DNA from: Molossus alvarezi
Taxonomy: Eukaryota > Chordata > Mammalia > Chiroptera > Molossidae
DNA: 64,000 bases
Direction of reading: 5' to 3'
Assembly (NCBI GenBank): GCA_037176705.1
Contig: CM073889.1
Coordinates: 104,363,890 to 104,427,889, forward strand
The first letter of the stretch is position 1. Every line of letters begins with the position of its first letter. The notes beneath the pieces are model-generated. The model saw nothing but the letters and a program-made list of their open reading frames with translations, was not told where the DNA came from and ran no database searches. Of the stretch, positions 25,734-38,335 are shown piece by piece. A program made the translations under genes and the position numbers.

Positions 25734-25800
25734 TTGGGGGAAGAAGAGAAGAAGAAGGAAAAAAGAGGAGTGAGGAGGAGGGGGAAGAGCTGGAGGGTTG
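25734..25800. repeat. Purine-rich (GA) tract
   Basis: About 67 bases almost entirely A or G ('gggggaagaagagaagaag' and following). Low complexity; the reverse strand gives Ser/Phe/Pro/Leu shadow frames. Confidence 0.9.
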
Positions 25801-26369
25801 GGAACAGACAGAGAGGATGAAAGATAAGTCAGTAGATAGATAAGTAGACACCTGAAGAACTGTGTAGTACTTAAAATTACTTGGAATATTATAATAATTT
25901 TTAAAAACCTCAATATATGAGACATAAAATAGTAAAAGTTCAGTGGTTCCAAGTAAATAGAGGCGGCCCTTTAACAGATACAGGCAGCTGGACTAGCCAA
26001 CCTGTCATTGCGCAAAGGCATTCGAATAAGCTTCTGTTACTCAGATTCATACCCAAGGCAGTTTTAGCCACTGTTTTGGTACATAAACCTCATGATGACT
26101 GCAAATGCTAGGACAAATAAGATCGCACTGCTGAATGTTTCCTTTATAGTGATGTTAAGAATGTATGTAGTCCCTGGCGTCATGTTGGCTTGAGTACATT
26201 ACTTCTGGTGTTGTCACCATTCATGGGACGTGGAGGGTATGGATGCTCAGCTGCAGGAGAGGTGGGGTGGGGGACAGGGGAGAAGCGGGTTCCACTGCTT
26301 GACAGGCGCACTGCACATCTGGCCTGCGATTCAGGCTGGGTGGCAGGTTCATTGCAACTACTAATGATA

Positions 26370-26560
26370 ACTAACCCGTATTGACCATGAGCTATGTGAC
26401 TGGCATGCTTCTGAAGACTTGCAACATTGCACTGGATCCTCAAAACAACTTTATGAGGCAGCTACGTTCTTAACCGCACTTCACAGATGAGGAAACCGAC
26501 ACAGAGAATTTAAGGAGCATATTGAAGTCTGCATAGCTCGTGAGTGATGATGTACCCCTT
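26370..26560 (+). mobile_element. MIR SINE
   Basis: Shows 'tgagctatgtgactggcatgc', 'ggatcctcaaaacaactttatgaggcagctacg' and 'cacttcacagatgaggaaaccgacacagagaatttaagg', the MIR order in + sense. Confidence 0.75.
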
Positions 26561-26789
26561 CCCACTCTTTGCAGAAGGCATGGGTTCTGAAATTTCAGGA
26601 ACTCGTTTGTACCTCTTAGTTTGTATCCATTTAATGACAAAAACAAAGCAAAACAAAACAAAAACAAAGAGAATTTTAAAAAAATCTATCAGATTAAATT
26701 ATTGCAAAACTAATAAAAAGAAAAAAATTAGAAACATCTGAAGTAATTCTAAGTTGAGGAATACCATTTCCTCACAAGCCTTTTTTTAA

Positions 26790-27030
26790 AAGTATAGCCT
26801 TATGCAATATTACATTAGTTACATTAGTTACAGGTGTACAATATAGTGAATTATTTTTATTTTTATTTTTATTGTTTTATTTATTTTTATTTTTTTTATT
26901 CTCACCCAAGGACATTTTTCCATGAATGATTTTTATACCTTATATTGTGATTATCCCACTAATTCTAGTCATCATCTATCACCATGCAAACCCATCACAC
27001 TATTATTGACTATTTTTTGCTTCTTCACTC
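26790..27030 (-). mobile_element. L1 3' UTR fragment, antisense, with a truncated VES inside
   Basis: The + strand has 'acattagttacaggtgtacaatatagtga' and 'catcatctatcaccatgcaaaccc' with 'ctattattgactattttt', matching the reverse of old L1 3' UTRs. About 26852-26922 is a short antisense VES tail ('ttattctcacccaaggacatttttcc') with a long T/A tract. 'tgaattattttta' and 'tgaatgattttta' flank it like a decayed target duplication. Confidence 0.65.
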
Positions 27031-27156
27031 ACATTGTAATGAGGAAACATAAGAAATTTAACTATCCTATGCTGATGAACACTAATTTTATAACATCAAA
27101 AACCAAAATGCTACAGAACTTTGTACTACTAACTATTCTCTTTCTTGCAAGTTAAG

Positions 27157-27200
27157 TGGAGTTTGTTTGTTAAACATGTTTGTTTGTTTGTTTGTTTAGT
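27157..27200. repeat. (GTTT)n microsatellite
   Basis: Imperfect GTTT units interrupted by 'aaacat'. Confidence 0.85.
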
Positions 27201-30149
27201 AACTATGTTATACAGAGGGAAAAAAAGCTAAAAGATTCTCCAAAGTCCATTTTGAATGAAAATTTTACTGTGATGATAAAGTTTGAAACACAGGGTTTGG
27301 AAATAAACTCATGCTCCAGAGAGCTATGATAACAAAATGACCAAAGGAACTCTAGTTTTAGAAAGAACACCTGACAATAGACAGAGCAAAGCAATGCCAC
27401 AGTTATTTACTAGCTATTGTTTTCTTCTGGTTATAAGAATATGAAAGCTGCCTTCAACAAAATTTGACACAGTGTAGCATAAATGGGTGTATTATGTCTT
27501 TAAAAGCTTTGAAATAGAGTTTGTTCTTCTATCTCTACATCTGTTCTCTCAAGTAACCAGCATATAAAAAGAACTATTTTCTGATCTAATGTCCTGTGGG
27601 CAAGGTCTCATTTTCTTTTATTCTCATTGTACATTTATGAGCTCTTTTTTGTGATACTATGATTCTTGTTTTTATTTGAACTATTTCTTAAAAGCTTGAT
27701 CTTCTCTCATATTTTCCAATATCAGTGGCTTGAGTTTGGGACTTGATTTTATATTTTTCATAGTTTCCCTTTAAGTGCCCCCTCCCCCACGGACCTTGAG
27801 GCACACCCTGCCATCACTTTGGAATTGTTAAATGCTTTTTCCTTTCATGTTTCTCCTTCATTGTCTCCCTGTGATTCCAGTTCATTTTATAATGTCTTAC
27901 CTCATGATTTTCAAATAAGTTTTCCCTGCGTTGCGCCTGACACATGGTAAATAGTATGCTTTTAAGAAAGGGCTGATGTTTACTTATTCTAATAGAAAAA
28001 GAAAATTAGCAGACTGACAAATGTATTAGCTGTGACATTAACTACATGCTTCTCAGCCTAAAAAAAATGAAATACTTAGAGCTTTCAACCACTTTTAATT
28101 CTAAGAAAATCATTGCTTTAGTCAAGCTGATTGATGAAGTTAAGTCATTCTCTTGTCGGCTTAAAAAAAATATATCTCAAATCATTTTTCTCTAGATTTC
28201 GCAATAAAGGACTGCGTAATTACTAATGAATTTATCTTTACTCACCACCAATAATGTTTTTACAGTGTGTTAATGTGAGGCATTGCTACAGTTTTTTAAA
28301 GATTTTGCCAAAAGAAAAGCTCCTTCTGCTTTGAAACTGTTCGAGTTAGGATCAATGAAGATGCCCCTTCCCTGCTCACATTCCCGTGTGTGGTTTTTCA
28401 TGGGTGTCATTGACCTGCTTGCCTTCCAATAAGACATCCAGCTATGTTTGCAGCAGTTCTGTACGAGGGACAGGGCAAGACATTATTCAGTACCATCTCC
28501 ACGGAGTAACAGAGAACTTTGCGGTGTTTCTATAGTATGTGGTCATTAGAAGTCATCCTGTTTTCATAAGGACTGAAATTCTGCCTATTGCCAATAGAAA
28601 TTTGTCCCTGAGGGGGTGTGTGTTTGTTTGTTTTTTCTTCCACCTGATGAGTTAGAAACTTAGCTTATTAGACTCTGGGGATTTTATGGTGTTTCTAACA
28701 ATTGCATCATCACCTGGTGATGAAGTGGTTCTGCGTCCTGATGCCTCATCGATAGACGTGAATAACTGTGCAGTCTTCACACACTTCGGGGAGGCCTCAG
28801 CCGCAGCACTTTGCAAATCACAGAGCTGGACGTGGAAGTGGTGTGGCTCAGTCCCTCCTCGGGTTAAATAGAAAATGTTTGATGGAGTGTTGGGCTTATG
28901 GCACTATAGATCTGACGTACATTCTACAAAAGGCCAAAATAGGGTGGGCTTTTTATCTTCACTAGTGAAAATTCCTTTTAGCTGTAAAATGATCAGCTGT
29001 ACTTTAAATGAACCTGGATTAGGAGATCGTTTGTCTTCCGGGGCTGTAATTCTAAAGGGAAAGAAAATGTGACTCTTAAGCAGTGACTTCAGTATCACCG
29101 CGTGGTTTTACAACGCGAGCCCCCGGAGTTCTTGCATCTTTATAAAGCAGCACAAGTACCACATTGTCCCTCATTCACACATTGCATCTCTGTACATTTT
29201 TATTTATAAAAGCAAAAACCTAGGACATTCTCATCTTTTCAGTCTTCCAGGGATCAATACGTCAGTGGACATGACAAGACCCAAACTCACTTCATTGTAC
29301 TGCGAAATTGAGTTTGATTTTCCCTCTGCAAATTGTGGCAGGCGCTTCCATTTGTCTGAGGACGGAGGACGAGGGTGTGGGTGGAGGTGGCTACAGGGGA
29401 CAGAAAAGGCACTTGATTTATATGATATGGCTTGTGGGGAAATCATGTGTTCCTGCTGTAACCTGGTCTTTTTGACAGGCCTCATTTCAGTAAATATGCT
29501 ATCACACAAAACCGCCAATAAATTACTCTAATACATTAATACAATTGCTTTCCCTGAGCCCCTTGTAGGCCACCGTCGGGGTGTTCATCAAGGACGCCCC
29601 GTGAATGTTCTATTCTGCCGACATCAGTCAGAGGAACAGGTCACGGGAGATCAGACATCCTTTAGCAGGTGAAACAAGAGGGTCAGTTTTCCTGCAGTCA
29701 GATCGAATAAATCACTGGCACAGCTGAGTCCGAGAGGTGTGTTGATTTGGCGATACTGGAGCCAATGACACCGATCAATTCTAGAGTGGGAAATTAAGCT
29801 ACTGCCTTTTTAAATGTCATCTTATGTGTAAGCTCATCGGTGCGGTCTTTTTGTGTGTTTTGTGTTAGCAGCTCCTTGAAATTGGCCTATTTTTTTTCCT
29901 GAATATTTTTTAGGAGATGAAATGTGATTTGCTCTGATCTAGTCATCCTAAATTAGCCCTTAGTATAAATGTAATTAAGTTACATTTGCCTTGTATGTCA
30001 TCAATATTTGTGACTCCGGAAGCTACCTGGCATTTTAATAAGTTACTATTTCCTCTAGCATGGCGTTCCAGTGTACAAATAGGAAAGAGTCTGCTAATTA
30101 TCTCAAGGAGGGAAACAGCTTCTAGAGAATTCTTCATCAGGAAGCCACG

Positions 30150-30240
30150 TGACTGTGCCTCATTTATAGATGACAAGCTGAGGCCGAAAGGTGAAGCAGG
30201 TTGCCCAAGGTCAGCAACTGAGCTAATGGCTAACATTCAA
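30150..30240 (+). mobile_element. MIR SINE core fragment
   Basis: Reads 'catttatagatgacaagctgaggccgaaaggtgaagcagg' followed by 'ttgcccaaggtcagcaactgagctaatgg', a typical MIR core. Confidence 0.7.
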
Positions 30241-30823
30241 AGAACTCAAAACAATATAACATTGAAGGAAAACAAAGGATTTTATTCAGTTTTCTTTGTG
30301 ATGCGAACACACCTGTTCTTGGATTGACTTTTTGCCCCCTAACAAGAGGGCTTCCTGAGTGATCCTAATTATTAAATATTCCTCATATAGAACTGTTTTG
30401 TAGCAGGTAAATTCACTTGCTTAGTATTTGAGTAAATGTTTTAGTCCTTTGTGTGGGCTAGAAGGAGTAAAGACGTATCCGCTAGAGTTGTGACTAGCTG
30501 AGTCCTTTGGAATAGCTCCCGTCTGTCGGAAACTCACCCCACCAACCTACTGATAGTTTTTACAGGAAAGCAAGGGGCCAGGGAATGATCTGTTGCTTTC
30601 AGCACCATGCTATGGATAGCCAAGGCTTTGGAGTCCAACAATAAAAAATAAAGATGAGCAGGAGGAAGTATAAAGTTAATATAAAAGTGAAGGCACATGA
30701 GAATGTTATTGGACTGTGCTTTAGAGAATGTGAGGGTCAATAAGACTGAAGAAATGAATGGCTGGTATTTTTATAAATTGCAAAAAGCTTCTGGAAGGAG
30801 AGAGTGTATGGCCATAATTGAAT

Positions 30824-30853
30824 CAAAATTTGATTTCTTTTGATCAAATTTTG
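30824..30853. repeat. Inverted repeat, 10-base arms
   Basis: CAAAATTTGA at 30824-30833 pairs perfectly with TCAAATTTTG at 30844-30853 around a 10-base loop. It lies 24 bases before a VES. Confidence 0.9.
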
Positions 30854-30876
30854 CCCAACTAAAAAAATAAAAGAAG

Positions 30877-31100
30877 TCCAACTGCTGTGGCTCAGTGGTT
30901 GAGCATCAACCCATACACCAAAAGGTTACCGGTTCGATTTCTGGTAACATGCCCAGGTTGTGGGCCCAATCCCCAGCGAGGGGTATGTAGAAGGCAGCCA
31001 ATCGATATTCTCTCTCATCAATGTTTCTATCTCTCTCTCCCTCTTCCTTCTTCTCTCACTAAAATCAATAAAGGAAAAAATGTTTTTAAATAAATAAATG
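30877..31100 (+). mobile_element. VES SINE (short subfamily)
   Basis: Contains 'CTGTGGCTCAGTGGTTGAGC', 'CCATACACCAAAAGGTTACC', the TC-rich stretch, 'AAAATCAATAAAGG' and an AAATAAATAAATG tail. Confidence 0.93.
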
Positions 31101-33394
31101 AAAAGAAAATATCACTCCAGGAATTACTATGTGTATATATAATTGAGGCTAATTATCAACTTCATAGATAATTAAACTCAAAGGTTTAAAGTATTGAGTT
31201 GCCATCTAGATCATAAGAGAAACAATTTTAAAAATCTATTTTCAAAACTCTGTTACCATAATTTGAAATGTATTATTCAAGAATGATGTCCTTGGACTGC
31301 GCTAGGCAGTGGGTGACCTTGCCAGTGACAGAGCATGGTGAGGGTAAGAGGGAGCAATAGTTTGTTTTCAAAGCAGAAAATACTCCTTTCCCATTTCCTA
31401 AGAACCTGCTAAGTCACATGGTCAACTACTGCTGCATGGACTTTGGTATTTATGAAATAGCTTGAGGATCAGTGTCTTTTTAAAAATCAGCTTAGATTAA
31501 ATTAATAAGGTTAGTGCTTTAATTCTGTCTCTTTCATAGTTTATTGAGGTCATTTCCAAGAGAACTGGTGCCTACCTGAGACGTAACTGTAATCACCACT
31601 ATAGATGCAGAGACAGATATTCAGAGGAGTTGAGTAGCTTGTGACTGTTCCAGAACCATGTGCCATTATTCTGGGGACCTTTCTACAAACCCTTACACAT
31701 GATGGACATGTAAATAGTCGTTAATAGTCGTTGAGTTTGCCAGAATAGAATAATAAAGGTAAGAGCCAAAAATTTATTTCAGGTCTTCAATTTTAAGTTT
31801 AGTGATGATTATAAGTGAAACAAGGCAAATTGAGAGTCAGTTAAAAAGAATAGATATTGATGATAAATGCAGATGAGATAAAAATTACTTTCAAATACAT
31901 GACCATTTGACTATAAAATGCTAAGTGTTCCAAACTATAAGTAACACCTTATGCTGAAGCAAAATTAAATTGCATGGAATGGAAAAGCAGTATGAAAGCA
32001 TCATCCCTGGAAACTCTATTTAATAATGTAACTTCATAAAAATACACAGACATGCAGAGACATCCATAGTACCTGGAGAAGAGTAACATCCTCTTTGTTC
32101 ATTGCAACAGGCAGTGCCGCTGAGTGGAAATAAAGAGTCTTGAGGATTAATCTCTCCCTTCTGCCACTTAGGGAATTGATTTTACTCCCCTCGATCCTGC
32201 TTATTTTCCTCTGTGAAATTAGTCTTTCCTCTTTAAAAGATATGAAACATACTAACCCCTGACCATCTTAATTACTGCAGAAATAGGGTGGAAATCCTCT
32301 CTGTGCCTTTCTTTGCTTTGTGAAACAGGATGAGTAAGAGAAAGATTTTTACTTGAAGGAAGATTTTAAGCAGTTGACAGTTCTTTCTAGTGGATCAATT
32401 AGTGTCAGGTTCTGGTTGCTTTCTTTGGAAGCAAGGAGAAATTTTGCAAGAAACAAAAAGTGTTCACATAAGCTCCATGTTAATGGACTATTGGAAATGT
32501 GAGAAGTCTAATACAATGAAAACAAAACAAAACAAAATCTGTGATATTAAAATCAAGTGAGAGTTTAACCATCAGCAAAGTATTTCTAAAGATATAACCT
32601 ATAACATCTAAAAGAATGTGTAAGAACATTTGAAGCTGCCCTTCTCAATGAGTATAGTTTTGATCTTACTGGCAGAGACTAATGAAGAACTCAGGTGCCC
32701 TGTTAATACCTTGTGTATGTTACAGTGTTGACTTTCATCATTGGCTTGCAGGATTGATATTTTCATTGCCAGAATCCATTTACTAGAATATCAAGGCTCT
32801 CTAAAGGGAATGCCCTTATCATTTGTGGTAAAGGGGATTTTAACAAGCTTTTTTTCTTTTGGTGAAAAACAATGATAAGTAAGTCCCATTGATTTCAAAA
32901 TGAGAGACATATTATGACATAATTGCACGTTAGAGGCTTATAAGAATAATGGAACTTGAAATGACTGCTCTTTTCATATCTCTTCCAAATTGCCCTCTTC
33001 AGTATTCTTTCACGTTTGCTGTTTCTTTACCCAGCTGTTTGTATCCTTCTATTTCTGTGGTCACCTGAGTCATGAGTTTTAATAGAAACAGCATATTTTA
33101 CACTATAATACTGCATTAGCGTAGTATACCTTTGAAGTCCGAGATTGCTAATTGTAATTTCAGTTGGTGTTTCACTTAAAGTCATCGTGATTGTTTGTTT
33201 ATTTTCTCTTTTGACTACTCTCTGGAGTGGTACCTCAGTCAGGTAATAAAAACAGGCAACCTGTGCACCCAAATCTAAGGTGATGCTTACTTAGCATAGA
33301 GCAGGACGGAAGGCAGGATGGTGTTGCCATGTCACAGGGAGAGTTTCACAATTTTCTGGGCCTCCTCACTGGCAGGAACAACATATGACTGAAA

Positions 33395-34357
33395 GAACAC
33401 TCACTCAAGGAACATGATACATCAGATAAGGGGTTAATTTCCAAAATAGAGTATTCATACTACTCAACAAAAGGAAGACAAAGAACCCAATTTAGAAATG
33501 GGCAGAGGAGCTGAATAGACACCTCTCCAAACAGGACATACACATGGCCAAGAGACATATGAAGAAATGCTCAACATCACTCATCATCAGAGAGATGCAA
33601 ATTAAAACAAGTGAGGTATCACTTCACACCTGTCAGAATGGCCGCCATCAACAAATCATCAAACAACAAGTGCTGGCCAGGATGTGGAGAAAAGGGGACT
33701 CTAGTACACTGCTGGTGGGAATGCAGACCGGTGCAGCCACTATGGAAAACAATATGGTGTTACCTCAAAAAATTAAAAATTGAATTGCCCTTTGACCCAG
33801 TGATCCCACTTCTAGGAATATACCCTAAAAAGCCTGAAACACCAATCAGAAAGAATATATGTACCCCCATGTTCATAGCAGCACTATTTACAATAGCTAA
33901 GATCTGGAAACAGCTCAAGTATCCATCAGTAGACGAATGGATAAAAAAGCAGTGGTACATATACACAATGGAGTACTATGCAGCTATAGGAAAGAAAGAT
34001 ATCTTATCCTTTAAGACGACATGGAGGAACCTGGAAAGTATTATCCTAAGCAAAACAAGCCAAGCAGAGAAAGACAAATATCACATGATCTCACTTATTT
34101 GTGGAATATAGTGAACATAACAGTCTGAGGAATGGGGTAGATGCAGAGACGTGGAAGTAGGGTACAGACTGAAACTCTCAGAAGAGGGGGTGGTGGAGGG
34201 AGGGAAGAGATAAACCACTGAACTTATATGCACGTACACGTAACCAATGGACATGAACAACAAAGCCAGGGACAGTGTGGGGGGTTGGGGAGAAGGGTGT
34301 CAATGGGGTAAAAAAGGAGAAACAACTGTAACAAAAATAAATGAATAAAAAACAAAA
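33395..34357 (+). mobile_element. 5'-truncated L1 LINE (3' end of ORF2 plus 3' UTR)
   Basis: Begins near 'ggaacatgatacatcagataagggg' and ends in an A-rich tail at about 34357. The frame 33611-34111 is open for 166 codons and encodes the Cys-rich C-terminal region of L1 ORF2p ([30 protein letters not shown]), stopping at ...MISLICGI. The endonuclease and reverse transcriptase domains are missing, so the copy is dead on arrival. The upstream part reads in another frame, so at least one shift is present. Confidence 0.93.
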
Positions 34358-35411
34358 AACACCACTATGACCCAACTTCCTGGTTATTGGCTGGGTTATC
34401 CTTGAGTAAATCATTGAACTTCTTCATGTTTCAATTTCCCACAATTATATCTGGGGAAAGTAAAATTTAGTCTGGAAAGGGTTGGTTTCATTTCCTCAGG
34501 AGCCAAAGCATGTGAACATGAATCGTACTGATTAAAAATGTTAGCACTGAATTCAGGAGCTTCTGATTTGATACAATCAGGAATCATATTACCTTATAAA
34601 TTAGGCCCAGTGAAGTCTCCAATGCAGTGAAACCACGTGGAAGGGGGTTGAGAGTAAATGTAATGGTTCAGTGGCCGGTGAAACAAGCTCTAACTCCCGA
34701 GTGTTGTATTTCGCCACCGGTACACGCACCAGACAAAGGGCAGCCAGTGAAATGGGCCTTTGCGTAGAAGACAGAACGCTGAGCAGAGAAGAGCTACTCA
34801 GAACTGTCTGGATATTGTTTCCTGAGGCGAGAGTGAGCCATGGCCTCTTCCAGTTGAACAGGTCTTTCTCAAATCATGAATGTATCCAACAGTCAGGAAA
34901 CCATCTTCCACCTGCCGCTTTAAATGATACAACTGCATTAAATAGCATTTCCCTTCCGATTTCTTCATCTGTGTCTCCACCCATTGTTATGCATGTTTGT
35001 TCCTCCAGCCCAATAAGATTCATGTCCAGTAGGTTCACAGGTTTGTGGTAATGTGCCTGCATCATTAACACTGCATCTCCTGAATTGCTTTTCACCGTGA
35101 ACCAATTGAATGTGGCCAAAGCCAGTAGAATGTCCTAGATCTCAGCTTTAACTTCCCGTGTAGCTAGTTCCAGAACTAACCTGCAGAAGAAGAGCAGGGC
35201 TAGGAAGAGGAAGGAGTGAGGGGCAGGAAGTGAGCTGTTGAAAGTGGGGGAGAGAGGTTGTTCCTTATTGAACACATGTAGCACGTTACCGACACCTGTG
35301 TCTCCTCATTTACAGATAATAGAGTTTGTTTCATTAGGGTTATATTGTGATTCATTTCCAAATATGATTTGAGATACAAATAGCTAAACTCTGCATAAAC
35401 AGGACCATGTG

Positions 35412-35582
35412 AAGCAGTGCTTCTCAAATTTTATATGCTTAGGCATCACCTGCAGATTTTATTAGAATTCAGCTTCTGCTTTGGTGGGTCTGGAGGAGAC
35501 CCTCAGATTCTGCATTTCTAGGAAGATTCCAGGCGATGTGAGGTTGCTCCTCTGTGAATCACACTACAGCAAGGGTCTAGAA
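35412..35582 (+). mobile_element. MER5-like hAT DNA transposon fossil
   Basis: Starts 'gcagtgcttctcaaattttatatgc', has 'aggcatcacctgcagatttt' and 'accctcagattctgcatttctagg', and ends 'tgtgaatcacactacagcaagg'. This is the usual order of MER5A/B-type elements, with decayed terminal inverted repeats. Confidence 0.7.
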
Positions 35583-35655
35583 CAGATCATGTGTTCTTCA
35601 CCCGGGATTCATGGAAGAAGTAGTGGGCTTGGTTAGTCATTTGGAATTAATTTCA

Positions 35656-35690
35656 CGTGTGTGTGTGTGTGCGTGTGTGCGTGTGCATTT
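35656..35690. repeat. (GT)n microsatellite
   Basis: GT repeat with a few GC interruptions. Confidence 0.95.
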
Positions 35691-36007
35691 TTTATAGTGA
35701 GGGGTTTCATAGCTTCATTAGAGTCTCAAATTATTCATGATCTGTAACAAGTTAAGGACCACTTACTCCTTTTGTCATCAGCCTGCATGTAGGCCCAGCT
35801 TGGGGATCGAAACACCAAAATCTTATTTGGCTTTGCTTTTTTTCTGTTCTTTGTTTTTCAAGACCAATTCTAAAAGTCTTTTGCAGAGGTAACCTTCCAG
35901 AAGCTAAGGCCAAGAGCTAAACACTTTTGCCCTACACAAATGAAATTCTGCAAAATTAAGTAATTCATCTTCTGTAGAAACACCTGGTACCTCTGTGTAT
36001 ATTTTTT

Positions 36008-36220
36008 GTTTTATTTTTTAATCCTCGCCTGAGGATATTTTTTTTCCATTTATCTTCAGATAGAGCAGGAAGGGGGTAGAGAGAGAGAGAAACATTGATG
36101 TGAGAGAGACACATCGATTGGTTACCTCCCTCATGACCCTGACCAGGGCCGGGAACCAAACCCAAAACTCTTCGGTCCACGGGCTGACGCTCCAGTTGCT
36201 GAGCTAAACTAGCCAGGGCC
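36008..36220 (-). mobile_element. VES SINE (long subfamily)
   Basis: An antisense copy from TTTTAATCCTCGCCTGAGG to AACTAGCCAGGGCC. The flanks 'ctctgtgtatatttttt' (35991-36007) and 'ctttgtgtacattttt' (36221 onward) are a decayed target duplication. Confidence 0.93.
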
Positions 36221-37154
36221 CTTTGTGTACATTTTTTAATGCCTGCTGAAGGAATTGGTTAGATCAGTTTTTGGAAATTATTAAAAGAGGTCCCACTTAT
36301 GAAACTGTCTGTTATTTTTGTGGCCTAAGTGAAGACGGATAGATAAAATCCACAACTCTCTGTGATACATTTTCTCCAGAAGATGAGCTCCTGTGGACAA
36401 CCAAGGTGTGTTGTCATTTGAAAGGGATCATCATAGCCTGTCCTGGGCACCCCATGTTCCAGTGTGTAGTGGCAAGCACTTCACATTTTACCAAATGATG
36501 ACCCATCATTCAGTGAACATTTCAGGTTTAGCCAGTGTGACAGCAGATTGAATGGCATACAAAATCTTCAAAAAATATATTTTAAAATATTTCTGATGGT
36601 AGTGTGGGTAAGTGAACCTATAAACATTGATAATAGAAATCACAGAGAATGTGAGGTAATTAAAAGAAATGTTTATTTAAGCAGTGAAGAAGTTGCATCA
36701 CCTAGTATCCTAAAAGTATTATCATAAAAACATTATCATTTTATTGGTTATAAAATAATTCTAAGGAGTAAATATGTGTTGGAGAAGGCTTAGTTTTGCT
36801 GAAGAAGGGATGGGAGACAGGAGAGTTTTTACAGGAAAATAATCTGTTTATCTATTAAATGACTGAGCAATTAAAGTCTTTCTTTCTCTCTCCCTCATCC
36901 TTCCATGACCTCTTCTGCACTAATTCTTTTACATTAAAAGCTTTTGTTTTGTTTTCTGGATCAGAGCTTCTGCATTTAAATGGAAACAGGTACGATACAG
37001 TCGGTCACCAGGATACAACTGTTTGAATTGGAGAACTTCCAGATCAGAGTGAGGAACAGTGATAGAATATTGCAAAGTCCCCCTGAGAGGAGTGTTTAAA
37101 AGTGAATTCTCCTAGGTCTCTTGATGTTTTTAATGTTGAAAAATTTTCTGCACA

Positions 37155-37378
37155 GCCCTGGCCAGTTTGGCTCAGTGGTTAGAGCATCAGCCTGCGGGTT
37201 TGGTTCCCGCTAAGGGCACGTACCTCAGTTGCAGTTTGTCCCCGGCCCTGGTTGGGTTGTGTGAGTGGCAGCCACTCGATGTGTCTCTCTCTCTCTTCCT
37301 CCCACTTTCCCTCCTGTTCTATCTGAAGATAAATGCAAAAATGTCCTTGGGTAAGGATAAAAAAAAAAAAAAAAAAAG
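37155..37378 (+). mobile_element. VES SINE (long subfamily, internal deletion near the B box)
   Basis: Starts GCCCTGGCCAGTTTGGCTCAG and ends GTAAGGATAAAAAAA. Relative to other copies about 20 bases are missing between 'CCTGCGG' and 'GTTTGGTTCCCGC'. The target duplication AATTTTCTGCACA is at 37142-37154 and 37379-37391. Confidence 0.96.
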
Positions 37379-37846
37379 AATTTTCTGCACAGAAGTCTTA
37401 TACTTAACCTCTGTCTTTGAGTTCCTGGCTTAGACAGACTGTGCATAACTCTGCTCCTGAAGCTGACCCAGAGCACCCTCTGCCAGTCGGAGGCCAAACC
37501 CACCACTCAGGGACCATCCCTCTTTGGTCCTCCAGCTCCACTGCACTCGCTGACTCACAGATGCTGCATAGGCAGGGCCTTCTCTAATTCTTCCCTGGGC
37601 CAAAGCTCAGATTTCATCCATTTATTCTGTATGTAGTATGATTCTGATTAAATATTTCACACTTACATGACTCATCGTTCCAAATCCATACTTAATATCA
37701 TGATAGATACTAATTTTCAATATCCTTTAACATAACAATGAAGTCTAATACGTTTTGGGTCCCAGTCGCTGCTCAAGAAAAAATGAACTGATTTTAACCA
37801 TGACAATGACATTTGCAAACTTTATTATTAAAAATTCACCGTAAGC

Positions 37847-38107
37847 GCCCTGGCCAGTTTTGCTAAGTGGTTAGAGCATCAGCCTGTGGTCCAGAGAGAC
37901 CCTGGTTCGGTTCCCACTAAGGGCACATACCTTGGTTGCAGTTTGTCCCCGTCCCTGGTTGGGTCCTGTGGGAGGCAGCCACTCGATGTGTCTCTTTCAC
38001 ATCGATGTTTCTCTCTCTCTCTCTCTCTCTCTCCCTCCCTCCCTCCCTCCCACTCTATTTGAACAAAAAATGGAAAAATGTCCTCAGGTGAGGATAAAAA
38101 AAAAAAA
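37847..38107 (+). mobile_element. VES SINE (long subfamily)
   Basis: Starts GCCCTGGCCAGTTTTGCTAAG and ends GGTGAGGATAAAAA. The target duplication AATTCACCGTAAGC is at 37833-37846 and 38108-38121. The CT-rich middle is slightly expanded. Confidence 0.97.
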
Positions 38108-38124
38108 AATTCACCGTAAGCAAC

Positions 38125-38335
38125 CACTTAGCCACAGGTTTACTATCTCGTTAATCTTCACAGAAACACCAAACGAAAAGTATTACTTCTCCCAGTTTGC
38201 TTATGAGGAACCTTGGGATCAGAGAAGATAAAGTCATTCATTCATTGTCACATTATATTGAAATGACAGGGCAAGGATTTGAACCTAGGACATTCTGAAA
38301 CCAAAGCCTGCTTTTCTGAACAACTATATTATAAT
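38125..38335 (+). mobile_element. MIR SINE
   Basis: Shows 'ctcgttaatcttcacagaaacacc', 'ttatgaggaaccttgggatcagagaag', 'gcaaggatttgaacctagg' and 'aaagcctgcttttctgaac'. Its 5' end abuts the VES target duplication. Confidence 0.7.
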
